Below, piece after piece: positions 27,634-35,507 of a stretch of DNA of 64,000 bases. Source of the DNA: JAFDBW01 sp963723355 (GTDB lineage: Bacteria > Desulfobacterota > Desulfuromonadia > Desulfuromonadales > BM103). The notes below the pieces were generated by a model. It did not search any database. It saw only the letters and a program-made list of their open reading frames with translations, and had not been told where the DNA came from. The translations under genes were made by a program, and so were the position numbers. How positions within the stretch are numbered: position 1 is the stretch's first letter; each line of letters opens with the position of its first letter. The DNA is taken from positions 1 through 64,000 of the forward strand of contig CAVRQQ010000016.1 of assembly GCA_963723355.1 (NCBI GenBank). Direction: 5' to 3'.

Positions 27634-27676
27634 TTATCCGGGGGGAGGTCAACTGGATTCAAACCAACGCCCCCCT
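27634..27676 (-). repeat. tRNA T-arm-like hairpin, copy 1
   Basis: On the minus strand GTTGGTTTGAATCCAGT reads like a tRNA T-arm, inside an outer GGGGGG/CCCCCC stem. There is no acceptor 5' strand or anticodon arm, so it is not a tRNA gene. It lies directly downstream of a minus-strand gene and before a minus-strand terminator, as does the copy at 36308. Confidence 0.4.
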
Positions 27677-27784
27677 GCCGCCTAAATCTGTGGGGCAGTC
27701 TATGTGGAGTGACTATACCTGCATTTGCATGGCAATAGTTTAATTGCTCAACCTTCGTGATCTGCGTAACAGTTTATCTGATAA

Positions 27785-28282
27785 CTATTCACGGACATAA
27801 GTGGCTACATCTGATTCGTGAATGCGCGTTATCTGGTATTCATATTCCGACTCGATAATCGCAAAGTGCCGGGCGGCATCATCCGCTACCTCCATAAAGA
27901 GGTTCCGAACCACAGGGTCGACCACTTGTTGCGCGGCGCGGCGAAAACTCATCTCTATAGATTTCTCCTCCCGCATGGCCAGCTCCCGCGCCTTGCGGGC
28001 TTGGACTTTTTTATCTAAAGCCTTGCGCAGTTCCATTAGCATGACCGTTCCTGACTGTGGTGGCGTTGCCAGGAATTCGTCCAGACTACCGAGATCGTTA
28101 TTCTGATAGTATTTAAAAAACTTGCCGATGTTTTCCCCAACTTCATCGCAAAGTCGCTGTAGCACCATTTTCCCTGCAGGACTTTCGGTAACTTCTGCAG
28201 CCTCACGGTAGAAGTCGTAAAGGTCTTTCTTGGCTTGGATGGCTTGTCGGAGGGCTTGTTGCATAGTGTATTCTTGGGGCAT
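27785..28282 (-). CDS. Ferritin-like four-helix protein
   Basis: A 165-residue helical protein with the layout of rubrerythrin-type ferritin-like domains: helix pairs around LYDFYREAAEVTESPAGKMV and LCDEVGENIGKFFKYY, then EEKSIEMSFRRAAQQV and VADDAARHFAIIESEYEYQI. The positions where E-x-x-H iron ligands are expected read DEVGEN and DDAARH, so a complete diiron site is not evident; the protein may be a non-catalytic relative. There is no rubredoxin tail. The start at 28282 follows AGAGAGGAGGTCATT. Confidence 0.7.
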   Translation of the reverse strand: MPQEYTMQQALRQAIQAKKDLYDFYREAAEVTESPAGKMVLQRLCDEVGENIGKFFKYYQNNDLGSLDEFLATPPQSGTVMLMELRKALDKKVQARKARELAMREEKSIEMSFRRAAQQVVDPVVRNLFMEVADDAARHFAIIESEYEYQITRIHESDVATYVRE

Positions 28283-28443
28283 AATGACCTCCTCTCTCGG
28301 GTGGGCAGGCGACGTGGATAATTCAAGGGCTTGCTTTAATTATTGCCGAAATAACTGACATGTCAAAGTTGTAATATTTGTTGAGCCTCTTGAAAAAATT
28401 GTCATCCCAGAGTTAGATGTCAGGCGACAGTGACAGCTTCTTA

Positions 28444-28471
28444 TTGATAGAGGTATTTAGGAGGCTATAGA
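28444..28471 (+). promoter_or_regulatory. Promoter of candidate sRNA 1
   Basis: TTGATA, 16-base spacer, TATAGA. The -35 lies in a 17-base string (GCTTCTTATTGATAGAG) that recurs exactly at 33271-33287. Confidence 0.5.
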
Positions 28472-28477
28472 CAGCTC

Positions 28478-28580
28478 AGAAAAAGCTGTTACAAGTTTAA
28501 CTATCACTCTGTCTTATGATCCCCTCATAAGACAAAGGCATTTGCCCCGCTCCCACCCCCTCCGGTGAGCGGGGCTTTTT
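28478..28580 (+). ncRNA. Candidate small RNA 1 with terminator
   Basis: About 100 bases from the promoter above to a strong intrinsic terminator (GCCCCGCTC / GAGCGGGGC, then TTTTTTATA, 28544-28580). Inside is a perfect hairpin TGTCTTATGA-tcccc-TCATAAGACA. The loops are C-rich (TCCCC and CCCCCTCC), able to pair with Shine-Dalgarno sequences. No open frame with a start signal exists, and flanking genes are on the other strand. The region 28283-28440 holds nothing else recognisable. Confidence 0.45.
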
Positions 28581-28585
28581 TATAT

Positions 28586-28620
28586 GTCAGGGTCAGCAAG
28601 AATTTTGCCGTTTGGTGGAT
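28586..28620 (+). repeat. Accessory-region repeat family A, copy 3
   Basis: GTCAGGGTCAGCAAGAATTT then TGCCGTTTGGTGGAT, immediately after the sRNA 1 terminator. The remaining gap to 28788 holds no recognisable feature. Confidence 0.55.
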
Positions 28621-28788
28621 ACGAGACCTGCAAAAAAGTGTGAGAGGATAAATTAGCAAAGCCCCAACTGGGATGGCTGGTGCTAGTTGGTGTTTGTGTG
28701 TGCCTGGTCGCTAAGGCAGTAAGTTGCCTGAAATCAGTACAAGCCTTCCTGCAAATTCATAAGGGCAGTTAGTATCTGTCCACTTTTG

Positions 28789-29526
28789 TTACAGCTCTAC
28801 CGGTAACCCGGAATCCTTCCAATCTGCAAAAAGAGATTGAGCAATGTTCTGGTAACCAAGCTTCATCAACTTTCTGTACGCACTGTAGCTCCGCCCGCCA
28901 GAGTTGCAGTAGACAACGACTTTTTTATTCTTGTCCAGAATTTCTGAAGACGCGGCAAAGGTTGATAACGGACAATTAATCGCTCCGGGTATATGCCCTT
29001 CAGCAAACTCCTCGGCGTCTCTGACATCGACAATTTGGAGTGTGTCAGGTTGCGAGTCAGCAAGTTCTTTTAATTCGCTCGGGGCGATCTTTGTCGTCTC
29101 TATGCGTTTTTCGTAGTCTCCGCTTTTGTAAAATGAATATCCGAGTTCTTCCCAGACGGGCATTCCCTCTGAAAAAATATGAATATTAGTATAGCCCAGC
29201 TTCTCCGCTTGATTTGCGGCCTTTTTACTTTTGCCGCATTTGATGCCGTTACAGTAGAAAATTAAATTCATGTTTTTGTCTGAAGGCAACAGACCGATAA
29301 AGTTTTGAAATTTCTTCTCGGGGATATTGATTGCACCTGGAATATGCGATTCCCTGTATTCCTCAGGGTTTCTTGCATCGACCAGCAGGAAGGTGTGGGA
29401 GTCGGAATCAACTAATTGCTTTAGCTCTGCATGTCCAATTACCTTGTAATCGCCGGCTAGGGATGTTGTTGAAAATGTGAGAAGAAAAGTCATAAGCAAG
29501 ATACTGTAAAATCGAGTTTTGAGCAT
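28789..29526 (-). CDS. Periplasmic double-rhodanese protein
   Basis: Exported sulfurtransferase-like protein, 245 residues. Signal peptide MLKTRFYSILLMTFLLTFSTTSLAG. The first rhodanese domain (about 30-135) has VDARNPEEYRESHIPGAINI and the active loop YCNGIKCGKS; the second (about 145-243) has IVDVRDAEEFAEGHIPGAIN and YCNSGGRSYSA. Both keep the loop cysteine. Likely handles sulfane sulfur or thiosulfate in the periplasm. It stands divergent to the pentaheme cytochrome. Confidence 0.9.
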   Translation of the reverse strand: MLKTRFYSILLMTFLLTFSTTSLAGDYKVIGHAELKQLVDSDSHTFLLVDARNPEEYRESHIPGAINIPEKKFQNFIGLLPSDKNMNLIFYCNGIKCGKSKKAANQAEKLGYTNIHIFSEGMPVWEELGYSFYKSGDYEKRIETTKIAPSELKELADSQPDTLQIVDVRDAEEFAEGHIPGAINCPLSTFAASSEILDKNKKVVVYCNSGGRSYSAYRKLMKLGYQNIAQSLFADWKDSGLPVEL

Positions 29527-29860
29527 ATCGGTTTCCTATATCAGTTGGTGTCGCAGTTGGTGTCGAATTGCTGTGAATCTGCGGCTCAGAAGATACCACG
29601 AATTACTGCAAACCATATATTTGTACCTTTTTTCAGTCAAGAAAAATAAGAAGAACCTAATCTTTCCCTGCCTCCGGGACAACCCAGAGAAGCCCCGTAA
29701 CCAACGCCCTGTTCCCGAAACTTTTGATGCAACAAATATCTTTTCGAACACTTCTGTTGTTACGTTGTATTCAATGATTACCTGGCTGTCTTGACAACGC
29801 GTTAACCTCCTGTATATTTCATATTAACCATCTCTAATAGAAGCGCCCAAGGGGGAACAG
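29527..29860. other. Divergent intergenic region
   Basis: About 330 bases between the rhodanese and cytochrome genes. It contains a short direct repeat (AGTTGGTGTCG twice, 29543-29566) close to the rhodanese start. No gene or known regulatory motif recognised. Confidence 0.35.
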
Positions 29861-31231
29861 GTGAAATATTTAGCAGCTTTTGTTACATCGATATTTCTTT
29901 TTAACTTTTTTATGGGCTGCGCAGTTTTACCCGCTCCGGATGGGGAATCCGCGGTTCTGGCTGTTGCCGTTGAAGACCCGCCGGAGCCATCTGAGAAGGA
30001 ACCTGCCGCCGAGGCGGAAGACATTATGCACCAGATATTTGAGCCAGGCTCTTTTGAAGATCCCAAGACCTGCTCAACGTGTCATCGTGACATCTATAAT
30101 GAATGGTCGAAGTCGATGCATGCCAATGCTTGGGAGAATAAGTGGTATCAACCCGACTATATTCTGGCGCATCAGCAAACCGACGGTGCCACGGACCTTT
30201 TGTGTGGCGCCTGTCATGCCCCTATTGCGGCACGGACCGGCTTGCTGCCTCCTGCCGATGGTAGCCAGTTCGATGCCACATCGCGGCAGGGAATCTCTTG
30301 CGATTTCTGTCACACAGTTTCCGGTGTCGGGGAGATGTTTAATATGGGACATATCTCGGCACCGGGCCCGGTAAAACGAGGTCCTCGTGGTGATGGCAGA
30401 TCACTCTATCATGAGGTGAAATTTTCCGAGATTCATACCAAAGCAGACTTCTGTGGCTCCTGCCACATGGTCATTCATCCCGCGACCGGGACCCACATCA
30501 TAGACACTTGGGATGACTGGGAGAACAACGAATATGGCAAACAGGGCATTCGCTGTCAGGATTGTCACATGACGCCTACACCTGGTGTCATCAAGAGACC
30601 TGGCCGTGCCGCACTAATGGGCAAAAGGCGTGAGAACCTTGCCTTCCATGGATTTATCGGTGGCAGTTCATATGTTCAGGATGAACTGGCGAATAAGGAA
30701 CAAGCCGAAATGTCGCGCGAATTCCTGCGCGCCGCCGCGGAGGTTGAGCTTGCCAGTAACATCACAGATGACGGAACTCTTGAACTGACAGTCAATGTTC
30801 ACAACGTTGGTGCTGGGCACAAGATTCCCACTGGTACCACCTATATTCGTATTATGTGGCTGCAGGTTGAAGTGGTCGATAGCGTTGGCAAGTTAGTCTA
30901 CAGCTCGGGCCACGTCGACGACAAAAACCACGTCGACCCGGATGCTGTATTCTTCCGCGTTCTCTTTAAAGATGCCGAGGGTAATTTGACGAGCAAGAGC
31001 TGGCAGGCTCACGGCCTCGGTTACGATAGGCGCATCCCCGCCAAAGGTAAGGACAGTGAAACCTATCGCATCCCGCTGCCCGGTAATGGCGAATACCAGG
31101 TTACCTCGCGGCTCATGTACCGTTCCATGACGCAAAATTCTCTGGATAAAGTTTTCAAGCGAACTGGACAGCGTCTACCGCCGGTTGTCAGTGTCGAAAT
31201 GGCGGCAGCACAAACCAACGTCAGTTACTAG
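29861..31231 (+). CDS. Pentaheme cytochrome c554-like lipoprotein
   Basis: Electron-transfer lipoprotein, 456 residues, GTG start after AGGGGGAACAG. The signal MKYLAAFVTSIFLFNFFMGC has a lipobox. An acidic linker leads to a cytochrome c554-type region (about 60-250) with five heme sites: CSTCH, CGACH, CDFCH, CGSCH and CQDCH. The last 200 residues are heme-free and beta-rich (LELTVNVHNVGAGHKIPTGT, IRIMWLQVEVVD), a part known from related multiheme proteins where it packs on the heme domain. Location is probably the periplasmic face or outer surface. Partners may be the nearby rhodanese or SCO/PCuAC proteins. Confidence 0.88.
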   Translation: MKYLAAFVTSIFLFNFFMGCAVLPAPDGESAVLAVAVEDPPEPSEKEPAAEAEDIMHQIFEPGSFEDPKTCSTCHRDIYNEWSKSMHANAWENKWYQPDYILAHQQTDGATDLLCGACHAPIAARTGLLPPADGSQFDATSRQGISCDFCHTVSGVGEMFNMGHISAPGPVKRGPRGDGRSLYHEVKFSEIHTKADFCGSCHMVIHPATGTHIIDTWDDWENNEYGKQGIRCQDCHMTPTPGVIKRPGRAALMGKRRENLAFHGFIGGSSYVQDELANKEQAEMSREFLRAAAEVELASNITDDGTLELTVNVHNVGAGHKIPTGTTYIRIMWLQVEVVDSVGKLVYSSGHVDDKNHVDPDAVFFRVLFKDAEGNLTSKSWQAHGLGYDRRIPAKGKDSETYRIPLPGNGEYQVTSRLMYRSMTQNSLDKVFKRTGQRLPPVVSVEMAAAQTNVSY

Positions 31232-31420
31232 TCGAATATGTTTGCACCAGTAGTCAGGGGGTGATACCGGCAAGGCACTCGACCCTCTATCTTTTGAACA
31301 GTTCTCAATCAGTAACAGATTATGTACAGAAGAATATAAGGAAAGAGTTCATCCGGGCAGGTCAAAAGGGAAGCTCAATGAAATGTATGCCCTTGTTTGC
31401 ACGATCGCAACCAGCAATTT

Positions 31421-32023
31421 TTAGAGATATTTCCGGATCGCCTCCGCCAACTGTTCCGGGGTTTCCTCGTAGAGGAACCGGTAGCGGACTTTACCCTGTT
31501 TGTCGTGGAGAAAGACGGTGGTCGTGTGATTGATCGAGTACCAGTTGCTGGTTTGGCCCGGAATGATCATGTAATGAGCATGATAGGCTTTCACGACCTT
31601 GTCGATGTCCGCTTTGGTCCCGGTCAGGCCGATTGCATTGACGCCGAAATAGTCAACATATTCCTTTAATAATTTGGGGTTGTCCCGCTCGGGATCGACG
31701 GAAATGAACACCGTTCGCACCTGCTCAACTTCCTCCTTGCTCAGCAGATTGAATGCACGCTGAAGTTTGGCCAGCGTACTCGGACAAGCGTCAGGGCAGG
31801 AGGTGTAACCGAAAAACAGCAGGACGATGTTTCCTCTGAGATCCTCTAGTTGGAACGGTTCGCCGCTGGTTCCGGTGAGGGTGAAGTTGCCGTCAGGGTT
31901 GAAAAACTGTGAGGGATCGGGCTCTGTCATTTTCGGTGGATCAGTAAAAAAAGATCCCACGATAACAAGCAAGCAGATGCCGATCCCGGCCAACGTCAGT
32001 TTTATCAGCAGGTTTCTCTTCAT
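31421..32023 (-). CDS. SCO1/SenC-family thioredoxin-like copper protein
   Basis: A 200-residue membrane-anchored periplasmic protein. One N-terminal helix (LTLAGIGICLLVIVGSFF) is followed by the SCO fold with FFGYTSCPDACPSTLAKL (the CxxxC copper-binding pair), RTVFISVDPERDNPKLLKEY and the conserved histidine in YSINHTTTVFLHD. It delivers copper to the CuA site of cytochrome oxidase or acts as a thiol reductant. It ends a minus-strand run with PCuAC and DsrE proteins; no oxidase genes are in the window. Confidence 0.93.
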   Translation of the reverse strand: MKRNLLIKLTLAGIGICLLVIVGSFFTDPPKMTEPDPSQFFNPDGNFTLTGTSGEPFQLEDLRGNIVLLFFGYTSCPDACPSTLAKLQRAFNLLSKEEVEQVRTVFISVDPERDNPKLLKEYVDYFGVNAIGLTGTKADIDKVVKAYHAHYMIIPGQTSNWYSINHTTTVFLHDKQGKVRYRFLYEETPEQLAEAIRKYL

Positions 32024-32052
32024 TCATGGCCCTCCAGCACGCCCAAGCCGAA

Positions 32053-32514
32053 TCAGTGGTGGGACATGGGGGGCATCGATCCCCATTTTTTGACGACAGC
32101 ATCAACCACTACCGTTGCCCTGTCGGTAAAGTTCAACGAGAGCGGGATCGACTCTCCCTCTTTAATCGGCCTGACAAGGCCGATCAGCATAATATGATAG
32201 CCTTTCGGAGCGAGGATCGCCTGCCCGTTGGCAGGGATACGGAGTTCGCTCACCTCCTTCATTTTCATAATTTCGCCGACCTGTTCCATGGTGTGGATTT
32301 GGACGGTCTCTGCGACGTCACAGTCCGCTGATTTCAGGATGGCATCGTCAGATCCGGCATTGTGGATGGTCATAAAAGCGGCCGTGGTTGTTGCAGACGG
32401 GGGAATGCCGCGAATCCAGGCATCCTGGACGGTGATCCCCTGCGCCTCGGCGTTAGCAATAGACAGCAGCAAAAAGACTGTTAAAAAACAGAGGCTTCGA
32501 GAGAGTAATTGCAC
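32053..32514 (-). CDS. PCu(A)C periplasmic copper chaperone
   Basis: A 153-residue exported Cu(I) chaperone. Signal peptide MQLLSRSLCFLTVFLLLSIANAEA. The copper-binding pattern is visible: HTMEQVGEIMKMKEV and PKGYHIMLIGL, giving the H-x-M ligands. It works together with SCO proteins in copper delivery and lies 29 bases upstream of the SCO gene, on the same strand. Confidence 0.92.
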   Translation of the reverse strand: MQLLSRSLCFLTVFLLLSIANAEAQGITVQDAWIRGIPPSATTTAAFMTIHNAGSDDAILKSADCDVAETVQIHTMEQVGEIMKMKEVSELRIPANGQAILAPKGYHIMLIGLVRPIKEGESIPLSLNFTDRATVVVDAVVKKWGSMPPMSHH

Positions 32515-32554
32515 AGGAATTTCCTTTCAAAGAAATGTTGTTGCTGACTGACGC

Positions 32555-32989
32555 TCAATAATCGAGGGTCAGGATTCTCCCCTTGGTGAAATCGAAAAAG
32601 GCGTTCTTGTCAGCGATCTGTATCCCGTCGGCAACATCCTCGCTGGATTTCCCCGCCGCCTTGAGGCACCCCGGACAGACCATCAATGTCGCTCCCTGCT
32701 TGAGCAGCGCGCTGAACTGTGTCCGGGAGGACGGGAAGTGGGAGTAGCTAATGTCGGGAGAATCCTTGAGAACCGCATCCACGCCCTTGATGTCAATATA
32801 TACAAGGACATCGTGATCGTCTGCCATGATTTTGGCCATGTTGAGGGCCATCAGCAGCCGGTGCGGATCGTCGCTACCATGGCTGATATGGATGAAAACA
32901 CCATCCTTGACATTATCTCCCGCCTGGACCGGGGGTGCCAAGACTGCGGCTAAACAGAACACGCTGAACAAGACCAGAGCTCTTTTCAT
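32555..32989 (-). CDS. Periplasmic DsrE-family protein
   Basis: A 144-residue exported protein. Signal MKRALVLFSVFCLAAVLAPPVQA, then a DsrE/YchN-like fold: FIHISHGSDDPHRLLMALNM, HDVLVYIDIKGVDAVL, and the cysteine-bearing MVCPGCLKAAG. DsrE proteins relay sulfur through such cysteines. The start at about 32989 follows GGAGAGAGCC; a GTG at 33094 would add 35 residues with no signal peptide. Upstream of PCuAC by 40 bases, so it is probably the first gene of the DsrE-PCuAC-SCO operon. Confidence 0.82.
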   Translation of the reverse strand: MKRALVLFSVFCLAAVLAPPVQAGDNVKDGVFIHISHGSDDPHRLLMALNMAKIMADDHDVLVYIDIKGVDAVLKDSPDISYSHFPSSRTQFSALLKQGATLMVCPGCLKAAGKSSEDVADGIQIADKNAFFDFTKGRILTLDY

Positions 32990-33163
32990 CGGCTCTCTCC
33001 TTTCCTTATCGCAAAAGACCTTTTGTGACATGGGTGGCGAGGTGACGTCGCCTGCCACCAGGTTCATTATGGGCTTAATTCCCCGGTGATCCACGTGGGA
33101 TTATCAACAGGTATAGCAGCTCAGATAACACTGTCAATCGAGGAACAACCGGTTAGTTCAAAG

Positions 33164-33200
33164 AAGTGACAGGAATTTGTTTTTCGCGGTTTGCTCCGAC
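33164..33200 (+). repeat. Copy 2 of a 37-bp dispersed repeat
   Basis: AAGTGACAGGAATTTGTTTT followed by TCGCGGTTTGCTCCGAC; 30 of 37 bases match 9524-9560. Confidence 0.5.
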
Positions 33201-33315
33201 ACCCTTCGTGCGCAGGTTGGGAGAACTATCGAAGTCCTCCCAAAAGTTACCATTGCCGAGAAGAAAACGGGCTTCTTATTGATAGAGATAAATCATACGC
33301 CGACAACATAAAAAA

Positions 33316-33350
33316 ATGGCCACCAAGGATCGGGCCCTGGTGGCCATTCA
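33316..33350 (-). terminator. Palindromic terminator (GGCCACC type)
   Basis: AATGGCCACCAAGG / CCTGGTGGCCATT. The minus strand continues TTTTTTATG, terminating the 33382-33714 gene. The palindrome is almost identical to 36009-36040. Confidence 0.75.
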
Positions 33351-33381
33351 TATTCATGAAGTACTCACCCGTATATCGTTT

Positions 33382-33714
33382 TTACTCTGATGTTTCGATT
33401 TCATGACGGGCTGGGTCTCTGAGTTGTGTTCGGCTCCTCGTCTGAGTTTGGTCTCCTTGCATCTTCCCATTTCCAGATCGTTCGGTGGAAGCACCATTCT
33501 CTTGACGGTCCTGATATTGGTTTTGGTGTTTGTATTGGTACTGATTTGTGTTCCCGATTTGTGACTTCCCGGTGCCAGCATTAGTACCAGGGCCTTTCCC
33601 GTTATGGGAGCCACCGCCTCCTCCACCACCCCTTGCAAAGGCGAGTTGGGCGCCTGAGACGGTCATCAGGATTGCTGCAATAATTCCAATGGTGGTGATC
33701 GTTCGACTTTTCAT
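33382..33714 (-). CDS. Small exported Gly/Gln/Asn-rich protein
   Basis: A 110-residue protein with signal peptide MKSRTITTIGIIAAILMTVSGAQLAFA. It is then a low-complexity region: seven glycines, a GTNAGTGKSQIG stretch, a QYQYKHQNQYQDRQ stretch and an R/T/Q-rich C-terminus. GGAGAATC precedes the ATG. No cysteines, hemes or catalytic motifs. Possibly a disordered secreted or envelope protein; family not recognised. Confidence 0.65.
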   Translation of the reverse strand: MKSRTITTIGIIAAILMTVSGAQLAFARGGGGGGGSHNGKGPGTNAGTGKSQIGNTNQYQYKHQNQYQDRQENGASTERSGNGKMQGDQTQTRSRTQLRDPARHEIETSE

Positions 33715-33881
33715 TTGATTCTCCTTTGAATGATTGATTTCATAAGTCCGGGTGATTGTTTTGCTGACTTAGACGAAGCAAACATTAAAGGGTTTACATT
33801 TTTATTGATTATACCGACAACACTTTGAATCTTTTTATAATTGTCACGACTGCCAGGAAACTTTCAGCGTTACTGGAATGC

Positions 33882-33933
33882 AGGACCAGTAAGAATCTTG
33901 CGTTTTTGCCAATCTGAGCACCCCGAAGCAATG
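33882..33933 (+). repeat. Accessory-region repeat family A, copy 4
   Basis: Best conserved with copy 6: ends CACCCCGAAGCAATG in both. Core AGTAAGAATCTTGCGTTTTT then GCCAATCTGAGCACCCC. Confidence 0.65.
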
Positions 33934-33995
33934 TAAGAGTATAAAATAGGACTAACCCACAGAATGATGGCCTCCTGGAGATGAATGGCCTTTGA

Positions 33996-35081
33996 TTATT
34001 TATCAATCAAATTGGCGACTCGGGATGATAGCTGCAATAGTTCCTCATTATTTTCAAGACCATCTATAAAGCGATTGGGGATACCATTTTGACCCACTTG
34101 TGCTCCTACCAACGCACCTGTCAACATTGCACGAGCCTGATTCTGCCCTCCGCCGTTGACGGCATGAAGCACGGCAGATTCAAAATCATTATGAAAACGG
34201 GCCGCCAAATAATATGCTGCCGGTAATTGATGGTAGATGGCGCAAGGCATACCATAGACGATGGAGACTTTCCAGGCGGGCTCTATGCGAATATCCTTAT
34301 CTACAGCCGCCGTTGCCATGTATGACGGGGTCAGAAGGGCATCAGGAGAGGCGAAACGGCCGATACGCGGAGGGTCAGGATCTCCAGGCTTAGGTGGTTG
34401 TAAATTATCACTTGTAACGGCATGGAAAGGAAGCTGATTGGCCCTTACAAACTTCATGAGCTTTCCCGAAAGATTAGCGTCCAATTGATGCCCTTGCACC
34501 AACATCCCGAGAACAGCTCCGTAGGCAACCGTCATAGAGACCACAGTGTCATCGGTCTGAGTCAAAAGGGTATTACTCGTTATCGCTGCTGCCAGCTTAT
34601 GAGGTTGTTGCGTGTAACACACTGCTATTGCTAACGTGCGTTCGATTGCCTCAGTGGTATCGGCATGACCACCGGTTTCGCTCCACGGTAATTCTTGCTC
34701 GACGCGACGGCGCCAGGCTTCACGGATCGACTGACTTGTATATCCTCCGGGACCTGAAATTGGGGTTCCATCAAGCATGGGAAACAGTTGAGAATCCATG
34801 CGAAGGCAGAAATCTTTCTCGTCATAATCGCCACACTCTGCTAATGACTGCATCACCATTTTCAGCAGATAGCCTGCCTGAGAGAGCTGACCGGCTTTTA
34901 AACCGGCATGATAGCGATTCGGCTGGGGATCTGTGTAGTCACTGATCCAATCTCCATAATCGCGTCTCAGCTCTTCGAGGTTGTAGTACCAATGAGGGCC
35001 CAAGGCAAGAGCGTCGCCGATGAAGGCTCCGAGCAGTGCACCTTTGGCTCGATTCTGAATGCTTAAATTTCTCTTGACCAT
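33996..35081 (-). CDS. ADP-ribosylglycohydrolase-like protein lacking canonical metal motifs
   Basis: A 361-residue all-helical protein of the ADP-ribosylglycohydrolase superfamily: N-terminal GALLGAFIGDALALGPHWYY and a C-terminal HAVNGGGQNQARAMLTGALV. Canonical enzymes bind Mg(II) with TDD near the N-terminus and GGDTDT near the C-terminus; here the equivalents read GQLSQAG and GGGQNQ. The same replacement exists in a bacterial/plant subfamily, as far as I recall, so it may be a different hydrolase rather than a broken enzyme. It lies alone between repeat copies 4 and 5; no ADP-ribosyltransferase partner is seen. Confidence 0.75.
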   Translation of the reverse strand: MVKRNLSIQNRAKGALLGAFIGDALALGPHWYYNLEELRRDYGDWISDYTDPQPNRYHAGLKAGQLSQAGYLLKMVMQSLAECGDYDEKDFCLRMDSQLFPMLDGTPISGPGGYTSQSIREAWRRRVEQELPWSETGGHADTTEAIERTLAIAVCYTQQPHKLAAAITSNTLLTQTDDTVVSMTVAYGAVLGMLVQGHQLDANLSGKLMKFVRANQLPFHAVTSDNLQPPKPGDPDPPRIGRFASPDALLTPSYMATAAVDKDIRIEPAWKVSIVYGMPCAIYHQLPAAYYLAARFHNDFESAVLHAVNGGGQNQARAMLTGALVGAQVGQNGIPNRFIDGLENNEELLQLSSRVANLIDK

Positions 35082-35507
35082 TCCTTGATTCCTTCTAGGT
35101 TCTGTCCTTGAAAAATTACTGCGGACATTGATTTTGGCTTACATATCATAATAATACCCGACAATATTGTGATGGGTAAAAAACCGTTCCCCAATCGCAT
35201 AAACCACCCGATCTCCGGATCGGGAGATTTACTAACATAGCAGTATTAGCAAGAATTTTTCATTTCTACCAAGTTGACAACCTGAAATCGATGCAGGAGG
35301 ATTAATAACAATTTGCCTGACATGGGGTTCTCTAAATCCTACTAGGCATAATGAACCGGACAGATTTTATCTAAAACACCGGACAGTTTATTTCATAGTG
35401 ACATGTTGCCTATCTGAATTTTTGCCTATCTGAACTTGAAACGGCTTAGCATCTTTGTTAGCTTTGTAGGCAAAATACAGCCCCGTCAATGAAGAAAGGA
35501 GGAATCG
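35082..35507. other. Intergenic region with repeats
   Basis: About 430 bases. It contains a small hairpin ATCTCC-ggatcg-GGAGAT (35211-35228), repeat family A copy 5, two near-identical ACCGGACAG(A/T)TT strings about 30 bases apart (35357, 35384) and a direct repeat TGCCTATCTGAA (about 35407 and 35426). No gene. The duplicated motifs could be decayed ends of a mobile element. Confidence 0.45.
35247..35282 (+). repeat. Accessory-region repeat family A, copy 5
   Basis: AGCAAGAATTTTTCATTTCT then ACCAAGTTGACAACC; the most divergent copy, same orientation as the others. Confidence 0.45.

Noticed and set aside
27634..27676. A tRNA gene
   Set aside because: Only a T-arm-like hairpin is present; no D-arm, anticodon arm or acceptor 5' strand could be found.
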